From: Rhodobacterales bacterium
Lineage (GTDB): Bacteria > Pseudomonadota > Alphaproteobacteria > Rhodobacterales > Rhodobacteraceae
NCBI GenBank assembly: GCA_026400355.1
Contig: JAPLPE010000015.1
Location: forward strand, 152,601-216,600
Direction of reading: 5' to 3'
Length of the DNA: 64,000 bases
Positions 1-7,997 of the stretch are shown here, piece by piece (the stretch's first letter is position 1; each line of letters starts with the position of its first letter). The position numbers and the translations under genes were made by a program. The notes under the pieces are model-generated. The model did not search any database and had not been told where the DNA came from. It worked only from the letters and a program-made list of their open reading frames with translations.

Positions 1-503
1 AATGGGTGAATTGGGAAGAAGCCGCTACAAGAAGCTGAACGCCAGCCATTGCCTGTACAAACATCCCACCCGACCAATCGCAGTTGGCCAGAAATAGCCC
101 GATACAAATCTGACGGGGGAACGGTTTGGACATGGCTGAGGAGGTGCTGCTCAACGCCTCTGAAGCAAGCAAATAGTCCCGCGTCGTCTAGTATATCCAA
201 TGCGCTTGGGTCGGATAGTTGAACGGCTCCGCCGTAGGTCGGCATGATATTGTCGACCTCGTCGGTAAATGATGAACCGACCATGCTTGGTACAAACTGC
301 AAAGGCTCCCAGACGCTTTCACAGGCAGAAACCATCCAACGATTGTTGACGAGCCTTGGCATCTCGCAAATCATCATGGATGCCAAATGGAAATCGGTCA
401 TTTTGGTCTCACCACCAGTGACCCAAACCACGACTGTAGTGCAATGTTCACTACGATCGGAGTTGGTCAAGAGTATATCGATCTTGTTGCTATCGAAGCC
501 CGT
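1..503 (-). CDS. Unidentified protein, incomplete at the window edge, possibly interrupted
   Basis: An open minus-strand frame runs from just below a TGA codon (504-506) off the left edge of the window. A plausible ATG is at 399-401, preceded by GGTGAG-like bases, and reads MTDFHLASMMICEMPRLVNN. The frame is also protein-like above that ATG (KIDILLTNSDRSEHCTTVVV), and above the TGA as well (FPYENWRQVIGRASRAKTSD), up to the amber stop of the LacI gene at 636. So either translation starts near 401 or a longer gene has been broken by the TGA. Base composition is lower in GC than the neighbouring catabolic genes, which fits acquired DNA. I do not recognise the family and see no motif that assigns a function. 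Confidence 0.4.
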
Positions 504-635
504 TCAGCGCGAGGCGAAGCGTACAAGAACGTCTGCTAAGGGCTCCAAGCGGACATCTGACGTTTTCGCTCGGGATGCGCGCCCTATGACCTGACGCCAG
601 TTTTCATACGGGAATCTTGTGTCAGGTGCAGAACA

Positions 636-1652
636 CTACAGACTCGATTCTCTGACCAGCAACTGTGGCCGGACCTCTGTAACCGCAGGCCCGCTCTGCC
701 GACCGTCCAGCACGTCAAGGATCAACGCTGCAGCCCTCGATCCGATCTCGCGCGGGAACGGATTCACCGTCGAAAGAGAGGGGACCGACATTGCCCCGAT
801 TTCATGATTACCGAACCCCGCAATGGATACCGTCCCCGGAACCGTAACACCGCGTCGCTGGCACTCGGTCAGTGCCCCGAAGGCCGACAGGTCTGACACG
901 CAGATGACCGCCTGCGTATCCGGCATCGTTTCAAGCAAACGCGCCATCGCATTTGCTCCTTCGCGCATCGAAATCGGCGGAACCCCGGCCGCGATCAACC
1001 GGGTTGCGTCCAGACCATGTTCCTTCATCGCGGCAATGAACCCCAGCCGACGGTCAGCCCCGCGCGTGTCCCGGTCCGCATCGCCTCCGATGAAGGCAAT
1101 TCGCGCAAGGCCCGCCCTGATCAGGTGATCGACCATCCTGCGTACTGCGGCCGCGTTCGAAAATCCGACCACATGCCCGATCGGCCTCACGGGCAGATCC
1201 CAGGTCTCTATGACAGGAATGCCGGCATTTATCAGCAGGCGGCGTGTCCGATCGGTATGCCGATCGCCCGTCAATACAATCGCCTCGGGCCGGCGCCTCA
1301 ATAGCTGCTCGACCAGCCTTTCCTCCTCAAGGATGTCATATCCGGTATAGCCCAGCAGGATTTGCAACCCCCGTTCCTTCAAGCCATCCGAAAGACCACC
1401 CACTGTTTCCGCAAAGTTCGCGTTGTTGATTGATGGAATAGTCACGGCGACAAAGTCGGTCTTCTGTGACCTCAGGTTGGACGCCGTGCTGTCAAAGACG
1501 TAGCCCAGGTCGTCAGCCACCTCCAAGATCGCGGATCGCGTTGCCTCGCTCATCGATGAATCCCGTTTGAAGGCCCGGCTGACGGTCATCGGGGAAACAC
1601 CCGCAACCCGGGCAACATCGGCCATTGTCGGGGGTTTGCGGCGCGGTGTCAT
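636..1652 (-). CDS. LacI/GalR-family transcriptional regulator, GntR (gluconate repressor) type
   Basis: A 338-residue LacI-family repressor. The N-terminal helix-turn-helix (about residues 9-30, MADVARVAGVSPMTVSRAFK) and the hinge that follows are typical. The remainder is a periplasmic-binding-protein-like sugar sensor with the usual core (GDADRDTRGADRR, ICVSDLSAFGALTE, SIAGFGNHEIG). The sequence resembles gluconate repressors more than lactose-type ones, and it sits beside gluconate kinase and idonate/ketogluconate dehydrogenase genes. The inferred role is control of this island by gluconate or a phosphorylated derivative. A candidate operator lies at 3423-3438 between the two divergent catabolic units. 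The gene is downstream of gntK on the same strand, separated from it by two short damaged reading frames. Family call certain, effector inferred. Confidence 0.9.
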   Translation of the reverse strand: MTPRRKPPTMADVARVAGVSPMTVSRAFKRDSSMSEATRSAILEVADDLGYVFDSTASNLRSQKTDFVAVTIPSINNANFAETVGGLSDGLKERGLQILLGYTGYDILEEERLVEQLLRRRPEAIVLTGDRHTDRTRRLLINAGIPVIETWDLPVRPIGHVVGFSNAAAVRRMVDHLIRAGLARIAFIGGDADRDTRGADRRLGFIAAMKEHGLDATRLIAAGVPPISMREGANAMARLLETMPDTQAVICVSDLSAFGALTECQRRGVTVPGTVSIAGFGNHEIGAMSVPSLSTVNPFPREIGSRAAALILDVLDGRQSGPAVTEVRPQLLVRESSL

Positions 1653-1658
1653 GACGAT

Positions 1659-1880
1659 CTAAAGCGGAAGGACATGCGCCGTTGTGCCGTGAAGATGGCT
1701 GCGGCCCACGAAATGCCGCGCGAGCCCCCCCTCGGTTGCCGGACGTCCCTGCAAGCAGATGGCAACGGCGCCAGAAAGCTCCCTCCAGACGGGCAGCTTT
1801 TCGGACATCACATCCCGCCAGATCATCTCCTCGTGGTCCGGGGTGATGCCGTCTTCGAAAAGGGCGTAGCGCGTGATCAT
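1659..1880 (-). pseudogene. Short EthD/Dabb-like protein, apparently with an internal deletion
   Basis: A 73-residue frame starting MITRYALFEDGITPDHEEMI and ending LARHFVGRSHLHGTTAHVLP. Both ends look like those of small ferredoxin-fold (dimeric alpha-beta barrel) proteins of roughly 100-110 residues, but the centre is about 30 residues too short. I therefore think an internal in-frame deletion has occurred; a short functional variant cannot be excluded. The ATG overlaps the TGA of the preceding frame (ATGA, 1877-1880), so it was translationally coupled to the gluconate operon. No catalytic role can be assigned. Confidence 0.4.
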
Positions 1881-2128
1881 GACAGTGCTTCCCTCTTTGG
1901 GCCCTTGCAGCACTTCATCAGGGTGGCCCGATCCTCGCCGCCCTGGGTCAGTGTCATCTGCCCCGGGGCCACTTTTGGGATGCCATCCGACAAAGGACTG
2001 CCGGCCAAACCCATGCCCGGTTCGGCGTTCGGATCAAGGACGACCATCGGTGTCCCCGTCACCGCCAGACAAGTGCAAATGGCCCTGCCCACCGTTCTGC
2101 CTCCGAACGGTGCCGCCGTCGCGGTCAT
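1877..2128 (-). pseudogene. Remnant of a short-chain dehydrogenase N-terminus
   Basis: An 83-residue frame that overlaps the end of gntK by ATGA. Its first part (FGGRTVGRAICTCLAVTGTP, then MVVLDPNAEPG) has the spacing of the first beta-alpha-beta unit of SDR enzymes: the glycine-rich loop, the GRAI helix and an acidic residue ending strand 2. After about residue 45 it no longer resembles an SDR and stops, without the Tyr-x3-Lys active site. It looks like the leftover of a third dehydrogenase of the operon after deletion. Known: SDRs need about 250 residues. Inferred: the product is not an enzyme. Confidence 0.4.
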
Positions 2129-2622
2129 GATGCAAACCTCTGCAATTCCCTGGTGATCTCGTCCACCATCGCATCAGGACTCTTGTCAATCTGCACGGTT
2201 ATGGCTTCGTCCGGTCCCGGGGCTTCAAGCGCAGCAAACTGGCTGTCCAGCAAAGACAATGGCATGTAATGCCCCTTGCGCAGTGCCATCCGCGCCGCGA
2301 TCAGATCACGGCTTCCGACCAGATACACGAAACAGACCGGCCCGCCTGCACCTGACCGGATGCGGTCACGGTAAGCACGTTTCAGGGCAGAACACCCGAT
2401 CACAAGCGGCGCACCCGCATTCAGTTCCGCCGCAACCCGATCCAGCCAGGGGCCGCGATCATTGTCGGTCAGTGGAACCCCTGTACGCATCTTGTCCACA
2501 TTGGCCGCCGGATGCAGGTCATCGCCATCCTGATAGGCAATGCCCAACCCCGCCGCCAATGCCTTTCCCACGGTGGTCTTGCCGCAACCCGACACGCCCA
2601 TGATTACAATACGCAAGGTCAT
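2125..2622 (-). CDS. gntK: Gluconokinase (D-gluconate to 6-phosphogluconate)
   Basis: A 165-residue cytoplasmic kinase of the GntK/IdnK family. The Walker A loop GVSGCGKTT lies at residues 9-17; the family signatures YQDGDDLHP and GPWLDR follow, then IGCSALKRAYRDRIR and the C-terminal Q-F-x-x-L-E-x-P segment. It phosphorylates D-gluconate with ATP, feeding the Entner-Doudoroff or pentose-phosphate route. The ATG at 2622 overlaps the stop of the upstream dehydrogenase gene (ATGA), giving translational coupling; an upstream extension of the frame would only overlap that gene. Length is normal for the family. With idnO and idnD it completes the conversion of L-idonate to 6-phosphogluconate. Confidence 0.93.
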   Translation of the reverse strand: MTLRIVIMGVSGCGKTTVGKALAAGLGIAYQDGDDLHPAANVDKMRTGVPLTDNDRGPWLDRVAAELNAGAPLVIGCSALKRAYRDRIRSGAGGPVCFVYLVGSRDLIAARMALRKGHYMPLSLLDSQFAALEAPGPDEAITVQIDKSPDAMVDEITRELQRFAS

Positions 2623-3380
2623 AGCGATGCAGTGATCCCGCCATCCACATACAGGATATGGCCGTTCACGAAACTCGCCGCGTCCGAGGCAAGAAAGATG
2701 CACGCCCCCTGCAATTCTTCGACCTTCCCCCAGCGACCGGCGGGGGTCCGTTTTTCCAGCCACGCGCAAAAGGCGGGGTCAGCCACCAGTGCCGCGTTCA
2801 GCGGAGTCTCAAAGTACCCCGGGGCGATGGCATTGCAGTTCAATCCATGTTTTGCCCAGTCTGTTGCCATTCCCTTTGTCAGGTTACCGACCGCCCCCTT
2901 GGTCGCCGTGTAAGGCGCGATCGACGGCCGGGCCAAGGCCGTCTGAACGGAACAAATGTTGATGATCTTGCCCCTGCCCCGGCCGATCATGTGCCGCGCG
3001 ACGGCCTGCCCAACGTGAAAGACACTGGCGATATTCGTTTGCAGAAGCTTCTCGAACGCCGCCGCAGGAAATTCCTCAAGCGGGGCGCGATGCTGCATTC
3101 CGGCGTTGTTGACCAGAATGTCGATCGGTCCCACGTTCGCCTCGAACCCGTCCACGGCGGCGCGGACGGCCTCATGATCCGTCGCGTCAAAGGCCAGAGT
3201 CTCTGCATCCGAGAGACCGGCGGCCGCCATCGCAAGCTTCGCTCGGTCCCGCCCGTTCAGCACGACCTGCGCCCCGGCCGCAGCAAGTCCATGCGCCAGG
3301 GCGAGACCAATTCCCTGCGACGAACCGGTGACAAGCGCGCGCCGTCCCGTCAGATCAAAAAGCTGAAATCCCACCGACAT
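2619..3380 (-). CDS. idnO: Gluconate 5-dehydrogenase (5-ketogluconate reductase), SDR family
   Basis: A classical short-chain dehydrogenase of about 253 residues: nucleotide-binding loop TGSSQGIG near the N-terminus, NNAG motif, catalytic Tyr-x3-Lys in APYTATKGAV, and the C-terminal ILYVDGG. Sequence and context point to IdnO/Gno, which reduces 5-keto-D-gluconate to D-gluconate with NAD(P)H. A Shine-Dalgarno GGAGG lies only 2 bases before ATG 3380 but 8 bases before an in-frame GTG at 3374, so the true start may be GTG 3374. It is the first gene of the minus-strand unit idnO-gntK, divergent from the hydroxyacid dehydrogenase gene. Confidence 0.85.
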   Translation of the reverse strand: MSVGFQLFDLTGRRALVTGSSQGIGLALAHGLAAAGAQVVLNGRDRAKLAMAAAGLSDAETLAFDATDHEAVRAAVDGFEANVGPIDILVNNAGMQHRAPLEEFPAAAFEKLLQTNIASVFHVGQAVARHMIGRGRGKIINICSVQTALARPSIAPYTATKGAVGNLTKGMATDWAKHGLNCNAIAPGYFETPLNAALVADPAFCAWLEKRTPAGRWGKVEELQGACIFLASDAASFVNGHILYVDGGITASL

Positions 3381-3422
3381 TTCCTCCGCAATCGCACTCG
3401 ACAAGTCGATCGTCAGTTTTGT

Positions 3423-3438
3423 ATGTTATCGATACCAC
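3423..3438. promoter_or_regulatory. Candidate GntR/LacI-type operator in the divergent promoter region
   Basis: The 16-mer ATGTTATCGATACCAC is an imperfect palindrome centred on CGAT (6 of 8 half-site positions match). It resembles the gluconate-repressor boxes of enterobacteria (ATGTTAC-CGATAACA type). It lies between idnO (minus) and the hydroxyacid dehydrogenase gene (plus, ATG 3468), where one dimer could control both units. Binding by the LacI-family protein encoded at 636-1652 is inferred. Confidence 0.5.
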
Positions 3439-3467
3439 GATCTGTCAAGCGCCGCAGCGGAGCCCCC

Positions 3468-4412
3468 ATGACAAAGCCCCATATCCTCCAGATTGGCGCC
3501 TATCCCGACTGGGATCAGGTTCTGATGGACGCCGATTTCACGATGCACCGCTACTTTGAATCTGCCGACAAAGCGGCCTTCCTGGCCGCTGTCGGCCCAA
3601 AGACCCGGGCGATCGCGACCCGGGGTGACCTAGGTGCACATGCCACCTTGATTGCAGCTTGCCCCAACCTTGAACTCATCAGCGTATATGGCGTGGGCTA
3701 TGACGCGGTCGACCTTGACGCCTGCCGGGCACGCGGCATTCGCGTCACCAACACCCCTGATGTCCTGACCGATGACTGCGCCGATCTGGCCGTCGGCATG
3801 ATCCTCATGCTCTCCCGCGGGATGCACAAGGCCGAGGCATGGGCCCGGGACGGGTCGTGGGTCAAGGGCGGCTTTCCGCTGCAACGCAAGGTTTCCGGTG
3901 CCCGCGCAGGTATCTTGGGCCTTGGCCGCATTGGCCACGCGGTCGCCCGCAGACTCGAAGGCTTCGACATGGAGATCGCCTATTCCGCGACCGGGCCCAA
4001 GGACAATGCGGCCGGATGGGACTATATTCCGGACCCGGTCGCACTTGCTGCAAGGTCGGATATTCTGGTTGTCACACTGGCCGCAACCGCCGCGACGCGG
4101 CACATCGTCAACCGACAGGTGATCAAGGCGCTGGGTCCCCAAGGGATGCTCATAAACATCAGCCGGGCGGCCAATGTCGATGAAACTGCACTTCTCGATG
4201 CGCTTGAATCGGGCGCTCTTGGCTCGGCGGCGCTGGACGTTTTCGAAGGCGAACCCAACCTCAACCCGCGCTTTCTCGCACTCAGGAACGTCGTTCTTCA
4301 GCCACATCATGCCAGCGGAACGGTCGAAACCCGAAAGGCCATGGGCCAACTCATGCGTGATAACCTGACGGCCCATTTCGCAGGCAAACCTCTTCTGACC
4401 CCAGTGCTCTGA
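3468..4412 (+). CDS. D-isomer-specific 2-hydroxyacid dehydrogenase, probable 2-ketogluconate/glyoxylate reductase
   Basis: A 314-residue member of the 2-hydroxyacid dehydrogenase family. Visible features: GVGYDAVDL of the catalytic domain, Rossmann loop GLGRIGHAVARR, the catalytic Arg in NISRAANVDE, Glu in FEGEPNLNP, and His in PHHASGTVET. It reduces a 2-keto acid with NAD(P)H. In this neighbourhood the most likely substrate is 2-keto-D-gluconate (or 2,5-diketogluconate), giving gluconate, but hydroxypyruvate/glyoxylate reductases look similar. First gene of the plus-strand unit; its TGA shares a base with the next ATG (TGATG at 4410-4414). Confidence 0.85.
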   Translation: MTKPHILQIGAYPDWDQVLMDADFTMHRYFESADKAAFLAAVGPKTRAIATRGDLGAHATLIAACPNLELISVYGVGYDAVDLDACRARGIRVTNTPDVLTDDCADLAVGMILMLSRGMHKAEAWARDGSWVKGGFPLQRKVSGARAGILGLGRIGHAVARRLEGFDMEIAYSATGPKDNAAGWDYIPDPVALAARSDILVVTLAATAATRHIVNRQVIKALGPQGMLINISRAANVDETALLDALESGALGSAALDVFEGEPNLNPRFLALRNVVLQPHHASGTVETRKAMGQLMRDNLTAHFAGKPLLTPVL

Positions 4413-5446
4413 TGAAAGCCATTGTCATCCACGCCGCTCATGACCTTCGGATCGAAGACAAACCCGAAGAGTCGCCCGGTCCGGGTCAACTCAAGCTCCG
4501 GCTGGCCACCGGAGGGGTCTGCGGGTCCGATCTGCATTACTACCACAACGGTGGCTTTGGTGCCGTTCGCCTGCGCGAACCGATGATCCTCGGGCACGAG
4601 GTTTCGGCCTATGTCACGGAAATCGGCCCCTCGGTTGACGGCTTCCGGATCGGCCAGCTTGTCGCCGTTTCGCCCAGCCGACCCTGCGGTGCCTGCCAGT
4701 ACTGCCTCGAAGGCCTGCCGAACCACTGCCTGAACATGCGCTTTTACGGGTCCGCGATGCCCTTCCCTCATATCCAGGGGGCGTTCCGCGAAACCCTTGT
4801 CGCCGATGTCGCCCAATGCGTGGATGCCACGGGCCTTGGCGCCGCCGAGGCGGCAATGGCCGAACCGCTGGCGGTCACACTGCATGCCACCGTCCGGGCC
4901 GGCAACATGGTTGGCAAACGGGTGCTTGTGACAGGTTGCGGTCCGATCGGAGTTCTTGCGATCCTTTCCGCAAGACGCGCCGGAGCGGCCGAAATCGTGG
5001 CAACAGACCTTTTCGACTACACCCTTGACCTTGCCTTAAGGGCAGGCGCGGACCGCGTCATCAACACAAAGTCCGATCCGGATGCTCTTTCGGCCTACAG
5101 CGCCAACAAGGGGCATTTCGACGTGCTCTATGAATGCACCGGCGTCGCAGCGGCCCTGATCGGCGCGATTCCGGCCATGCGGCCCCGCGGCGTCATCCTT
5201 CAGGTCGGTGTCGGAAGCGACATGAACCTGCCGATGCAGACCATTACCGCCAAGGAAATCGAACTGCGCGGCAGTTTCCGCTTCCATGCCGAATTTCCGG
5301 TTGCGGTCAGCCTGATGCAGAAAGGACTGATTGACGTCAAACCCCTGATCACGCACAGCATCGGACTGATCGAAGCGGAATCGGCATTCAAGCTGGCCAG
5401 CGACCGCTCGCAGGCGATGAAGGTCCAGATCGTCTTTTCAGACTAA
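4412..5446 (+). CDS. idnD: L-idonate 5-dehydrogenase, zinc-dependent
   Basis: A 344-residue medium-chain zinc alcohol dehydrogenase. Catalytic zinc ligands are visible as Cys37 (GGVCGSD) and His62-Glu63 (LGHE). The structural zinc site is the four-cysteine cluster CGACQYCLEGLPNHC. The cofactor loop is VTGCGPIGVLA, close to residue 170. It oxidises L-idonate to 5-ketogluconate with NAD(P)+. Length and sequence agree with IdnD; sorbitol dehydrogenases are relatives. It is coupled to the gene before (1-base overlap) and followed after 14 bases by the lactonase gene. Confidence 0.88.
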   Translation: MKAIVIHAAHDLRIEDKPEESPGPGQLKLRLATGGVCGSDLHYYHNGGFGAVRLREPMILGHEVSAYVTEIGPSVDGFRIGQLVAVSPSRPCGACQYCLEGLPNHCLNMRFYGSAMPFPHIQGAFRETLVADVAQCVDATGLGAAEAAMAEPLAVTLHATVRAGNMVGKRVLVTGCGPIGVLAILSARRAGAAEIVATDLFDYTLDLALRAGADRVINTKSDPDALSAYSANKGHFDVLYECTGVAAALIGAIPAMRPRGVILQVGVGSDMNLPMQTITAKEIELRGSFRFHAEFPVAVSLMQKGLIDVKPLITHSIGLIEAESAFKLASDRSQAMKVQIVFSD

Positions 5447-5460
5447 GCCGGAGGCGCATC

Positions 5461-6351
5461 ATGTCGTTCTTTGAAACCATCGACCCTGCCTTCGGACGCT
5501 ATGTGATGTTCAACGCCCCGGTCAAACGCCTTGCCACCGGATTTGACTGGGTCGAAGGTCCGGTCTGGTTTGGTGATGCAAACTGCCTTCTGTTTTCCGA
5601 CATTCCGAACAACAGGATCCTCCGCTGGTCCGAAGATGGCGTCACCGTCTATCGCCAGCCCTCGAACTTTGCCAACGGCCATACCCGGGATCGTCAGGGG
5701 CGTCTGGTATCCTGCGAACATGGCTCGCGCCGCGTCACCCGGACCGGGTTGGACGGAACCGTGACGATCGTAGCGGACGGCTATCAGGGAAAGCGGCTCA
5801 ACTCGCCCAACGACGTCGTCGTCACCGCTGACGGGACGGTCTGGTTTACGGATCCACACTACGGCATCATGACCGACTATGAAGGCTTCCGTGCCGATCA
5901 GGAACTCCCCTGCAACGTCTACCGCGTCGATCCGTCCGGTCAGATCGAGGCCGTCATCACGGATATGAACTGTCCCAACGGCCTCGCTTTCTCACCTGAT
6001 GAAACCCTGCTCTACGTCGCCGACACCGGACGCATGTATACGGGGGACCCCCAGCATATCCGGGTATACGACATGCTGGACGGACGCCCCGTTCGCGGTC
6101 GGATCCACCACACGATTTCCCCGGGTTGTGCCGACGGCATCCGCACGGACTCTGATGGCAATCTCTGGTCATCCGCCGCAGATGGCGTCCATTGCATCGC
6201 GCCTGACGGTCATCTGATGGGCAAGATCCACGTGCCCGAACTCGTCTCAAACATCTGTTTTGGCGGGCGGTCCAAGAGCCGGCTCTTCATCACGGCAACA
6301 ACGAGCATCTATTCCATCGTCCTGAACCGCAGCGGGGCGCAAAGGCCCTAG
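5461..6351 (+). CDS. SMP-30/gluconolactonase-family lactonase
   Basis: A 296-residue six-bladed beta-propeller protein. Family hallmarks are WVEGPVWFGD (metal-binding Glu), SPNDVVVTADGTVWFTDPHYG, CPNGLAFSPDETLLYVADTG and the late CADGIRTDSDGNLW with the metal-binding Asp. It hydrolyses sugar-acid lactones such as glucono-delta-lactone, or idonate/galactonate lactones, to the open acids. The start is preceded by GGAGG (5451-5455). Third gene of the plus-strand unit; no signal peptide, so cytoplasmic. Confidence 0.87.
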   Translation: MSFFETIDPAFGRYVMFNAPVKRLATGFDWVEGPVWFGDANCLLFSDIPNNRILRWSEDGVTVYRQPSNFANGHTRDRQGRLVSCEHGSRRVTRTGLDGTVTIVADGYQGKRLNSPNDVVVTADGTVWFTDPHYGIMTDYEGFRADQELPCNVYRVDPSGQIEAVITDMNCPNGLAFSPDETLLYVADTGRMYTGDPQHIRVYDMLDGRPVRGRIHHTISPGCADGIRTDSDGNLWSSAADGVHCIAPDGHLMGKIHVPELVSNICFGGRSKSRLFITATTSIYSIVLNRSGAQRP

Positions 6352-6399
6352 TCAGCCGGTCTCCCCCGGAAACAGCCTGGCGGGAATGACGATGTTATC

Positions 6400-6437
6400 T
6401 TTCACTCAGTTTGATCGACCCATTTCACTCAGTTTGA
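6400..6437. repeat. 15-bp direct repeat pair
   Basis: TTTCACTCAGTTTGA occurs at 6400-6414 and again at 6423-6437, 23 bp apart, at the border between the idn island and IS debris. It could be a duplicated insertion-sequence end; no complete element remains to prove this. Confidence 0.6.
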
Positions 6438-6565
6438 GCCTATTTGTGGGCGGCATTTCCGGGAACACGTGATGTAAGCCAATAGCCTGCGAATGGGCAG
6501 GCAGTCGGGTCCGGCGATTGCGCAGCGATTGCGCGGGTGGTATCATCGGAACTTGGCAGCGACCA

Positions 6566-6715
6566 CGGAAAACGGAATCCGTGACGCTACCGCAAGGTAC
6601 CGCGAATGAGGGTACTCCGACCCTCCGTTGCCAGGGTGATGACATCGGAAAATCGGAGTCCGGGACGCTACCGCAAGGTACCGCGAATGAGGGGAACATC
6701 CGACCCTCCGTCACC
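6566..6715. repeat. Tandem repeat, two copies of about 67-70 bp with an 80-bp period
   Basis: Copies at 6566-6632 and 6646-6715 share CGGAAAA, then GACGCTACCGCAAGGTACCG, then CGAATGAGGG and CGACCCTCCGT. The shared core contains the palindrome GGTACC. Differences are a few substitutions plus small indels, so the duplication is not very recent. The copies lie inside the IS-derived block and code for nothing convincing. Confidence 0.75.
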
Positions 6716-6996
6716 CGCCCCGCGCCTTCGTCCTTTTCCGAACTGTCCTGTCGGATACCTTGAGCGTCAACGCCATTTCCCTGACGTCCGCGCGTGCGCT
6801 GCGAGGCAGGCGGCAATCCAAGGCTTTGCGGACGGGACGCGACGGGGCAGGCTCCCTCCGAAATCGCCTGAACCCATTTGCCGATCGTCGAAAGCCCGAT
6901 CCCCAAATCAGACGCAACCTGACGCCGTGTCAGGCCACTGGTGAGCGCGATGCGAACCTCATCCCGCTTGAACTTGTCACTGTGATTTGCTGCCAT
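6711..6996 (-). pseudogene. IS3-family transposase OrfA remnant
   Basis: From ATG 6996 (GGAGACC upstream) the frame reads MAANHSDKFKRDEVRIALTS followed by GLTRRQVASDLGIGLSTIG and KWVQAIS. This is the helix-turn-helix N-terminus of an IS3/IS911-type OrfA. After about 48 residues the frame no longer matches, and the continuation is scattered over other frames up to about 6711. No OrfB (DDE integrase) is present nearby. It is a decayed insertion sequence. Confidence 0.65.
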
Positions 6997-7290
6997 GACC
7001 GGTCTCCTTGATGGCGGGGATTGCTCTCCAAAGACCGGAACGAAACCGGTGCAGGTCCAATCCGCAACGGCCGCGGCGACTTGCTTGAACGTCATGCGGT
7101 CAATGCGGGCGCGGCCGAAGGCCCGAAGCTCGCGGTCACAGTCACGGGGCGAGAGCGTGCCGCGCCTGCGCGCGGCGCGGTGCGCATCCATCGGGGACAG
7201 GGCTTCAACAGGGGATTGAACACCCCGTTTAAGGGGGTCTTCAGCCGTCACCACAGCTTGCCCGAGCTTGCATCATTTGTGGCAGGGGGT
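6997..7290. other. Gap without an intact gene
   Basis: Between the transposase remnant and the GntR gene I see only weak open frames without family resemblance. A short stem (CCCCGTTTAAGGGGG near 7221) is the only noticeable structure. Probably part of the insertion-sequence scar. Confidence 0.5.
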
Positions 7291-7971
7291 TCATTCCATG
7301 AACCATGCCGGATTGGCCGCCCGCAGCACCTCGACCTTGCGCAGCGCCGCCCGCAGATGCCGCCGCATCGCATCCTGCGCCAGCGCCGGATCACGCGACC
7401 GGATCGCGCCCCAGACTTCCCGATGCTCTGCAATCAACCCCGCCATCATCGCCTCGGTCACGATTGTCAGATGCCGCACCCGGTCCAGATGCAGCTTGTG
7501 GTTCAGCAACTCTGGCCACAGCATCGGCATCCCGCATCGCTCCGATATGATCCGGTGAAACGTCTCGTCCGACTGAAAGAACCGGATCGAATCCCCATGC
7601 TCCGCAAAGGTGTCCTGCAAGGACAGTTCCTGTTCCAGCGCATCGAGGAGCGCCGCATCCGAAGTCGCCGTGATCCGCGCGATCACCTCGACCTCGACAG
7701 CCTCGCGGATGAACTGCGCGGCATAGAACAAGCTCAGCGACATGGGCGAAATGAACGTCCCCCTCTGCGGATGGATCGTCACCAGCTTGTCTCCCGACAG
7801 CCGCAACAGCACCTCGCGGATCGGCTGGCGGCTCACCCCGAATGTCTCGCACAGCGACCCTTCCGACAGCCGCGTCTGCGGCAGCAGATGGTTCTGCACG
7901 ATCTCGCGCCGCAAATGGTCATAGACCTGGCTCGAGATCGTCTTGCCGCTCTCGATCTTGAGCATTTCCAT
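7291..7971 (-). CDS. GntR-family (FadR/FCD subfamily) regulator of the sugar-acid operon
   Basis: A 226-residue regulator: N-terminal winged helix (ISSQVYDHLRREIVQ, then LSEGSLCETFGVSRQPIREV) and a C-terminal all-helical FCD ligand domain with acidic and histidine residues expected to bind a metal-carboxylate effector (FFQSDETFHRIISE, EHREVWGAI). It is the last gene of the minus-strand operon, 26 bp beyond the permease gene. Inferred role: repression of this transporter/dehydratase operon with a sugar acid as inducer, as in UxuR/ExuR relatives. Candidate operator motifs occur at 13639-13652 and 13794-13802. Confidence 0.87.
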   Translation of the reverse strand: MEMLKIESGKTISSQVYDHLRREIVQNHLLPQTRLSEGSLCETFGVSRQPIREVLLRLSGDKLVTIHPQRGTFISPMSLSLFYAAQFIREAVEVEVIARITATSDAALLDALEQELSLQDTFAEHGDSIRFFQSDETFHRIISERCGMPMLWPELLNHKLHLDRVRHLTIVTEAMMAGLIAEHREVWGAIRSRDPALAQDAMRRHLRAALRKVEVLRAANPAWFME

Positions 7972-7997
7972 TGTGCCGATTCCCTCTCCCACGTCCC

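Noticed and set aside
504..506. TGA read as selenocysteine
   Set aside because: No following SECIS-like stem is evident and the family is unknown. A nonsense change or a later start is simpler.
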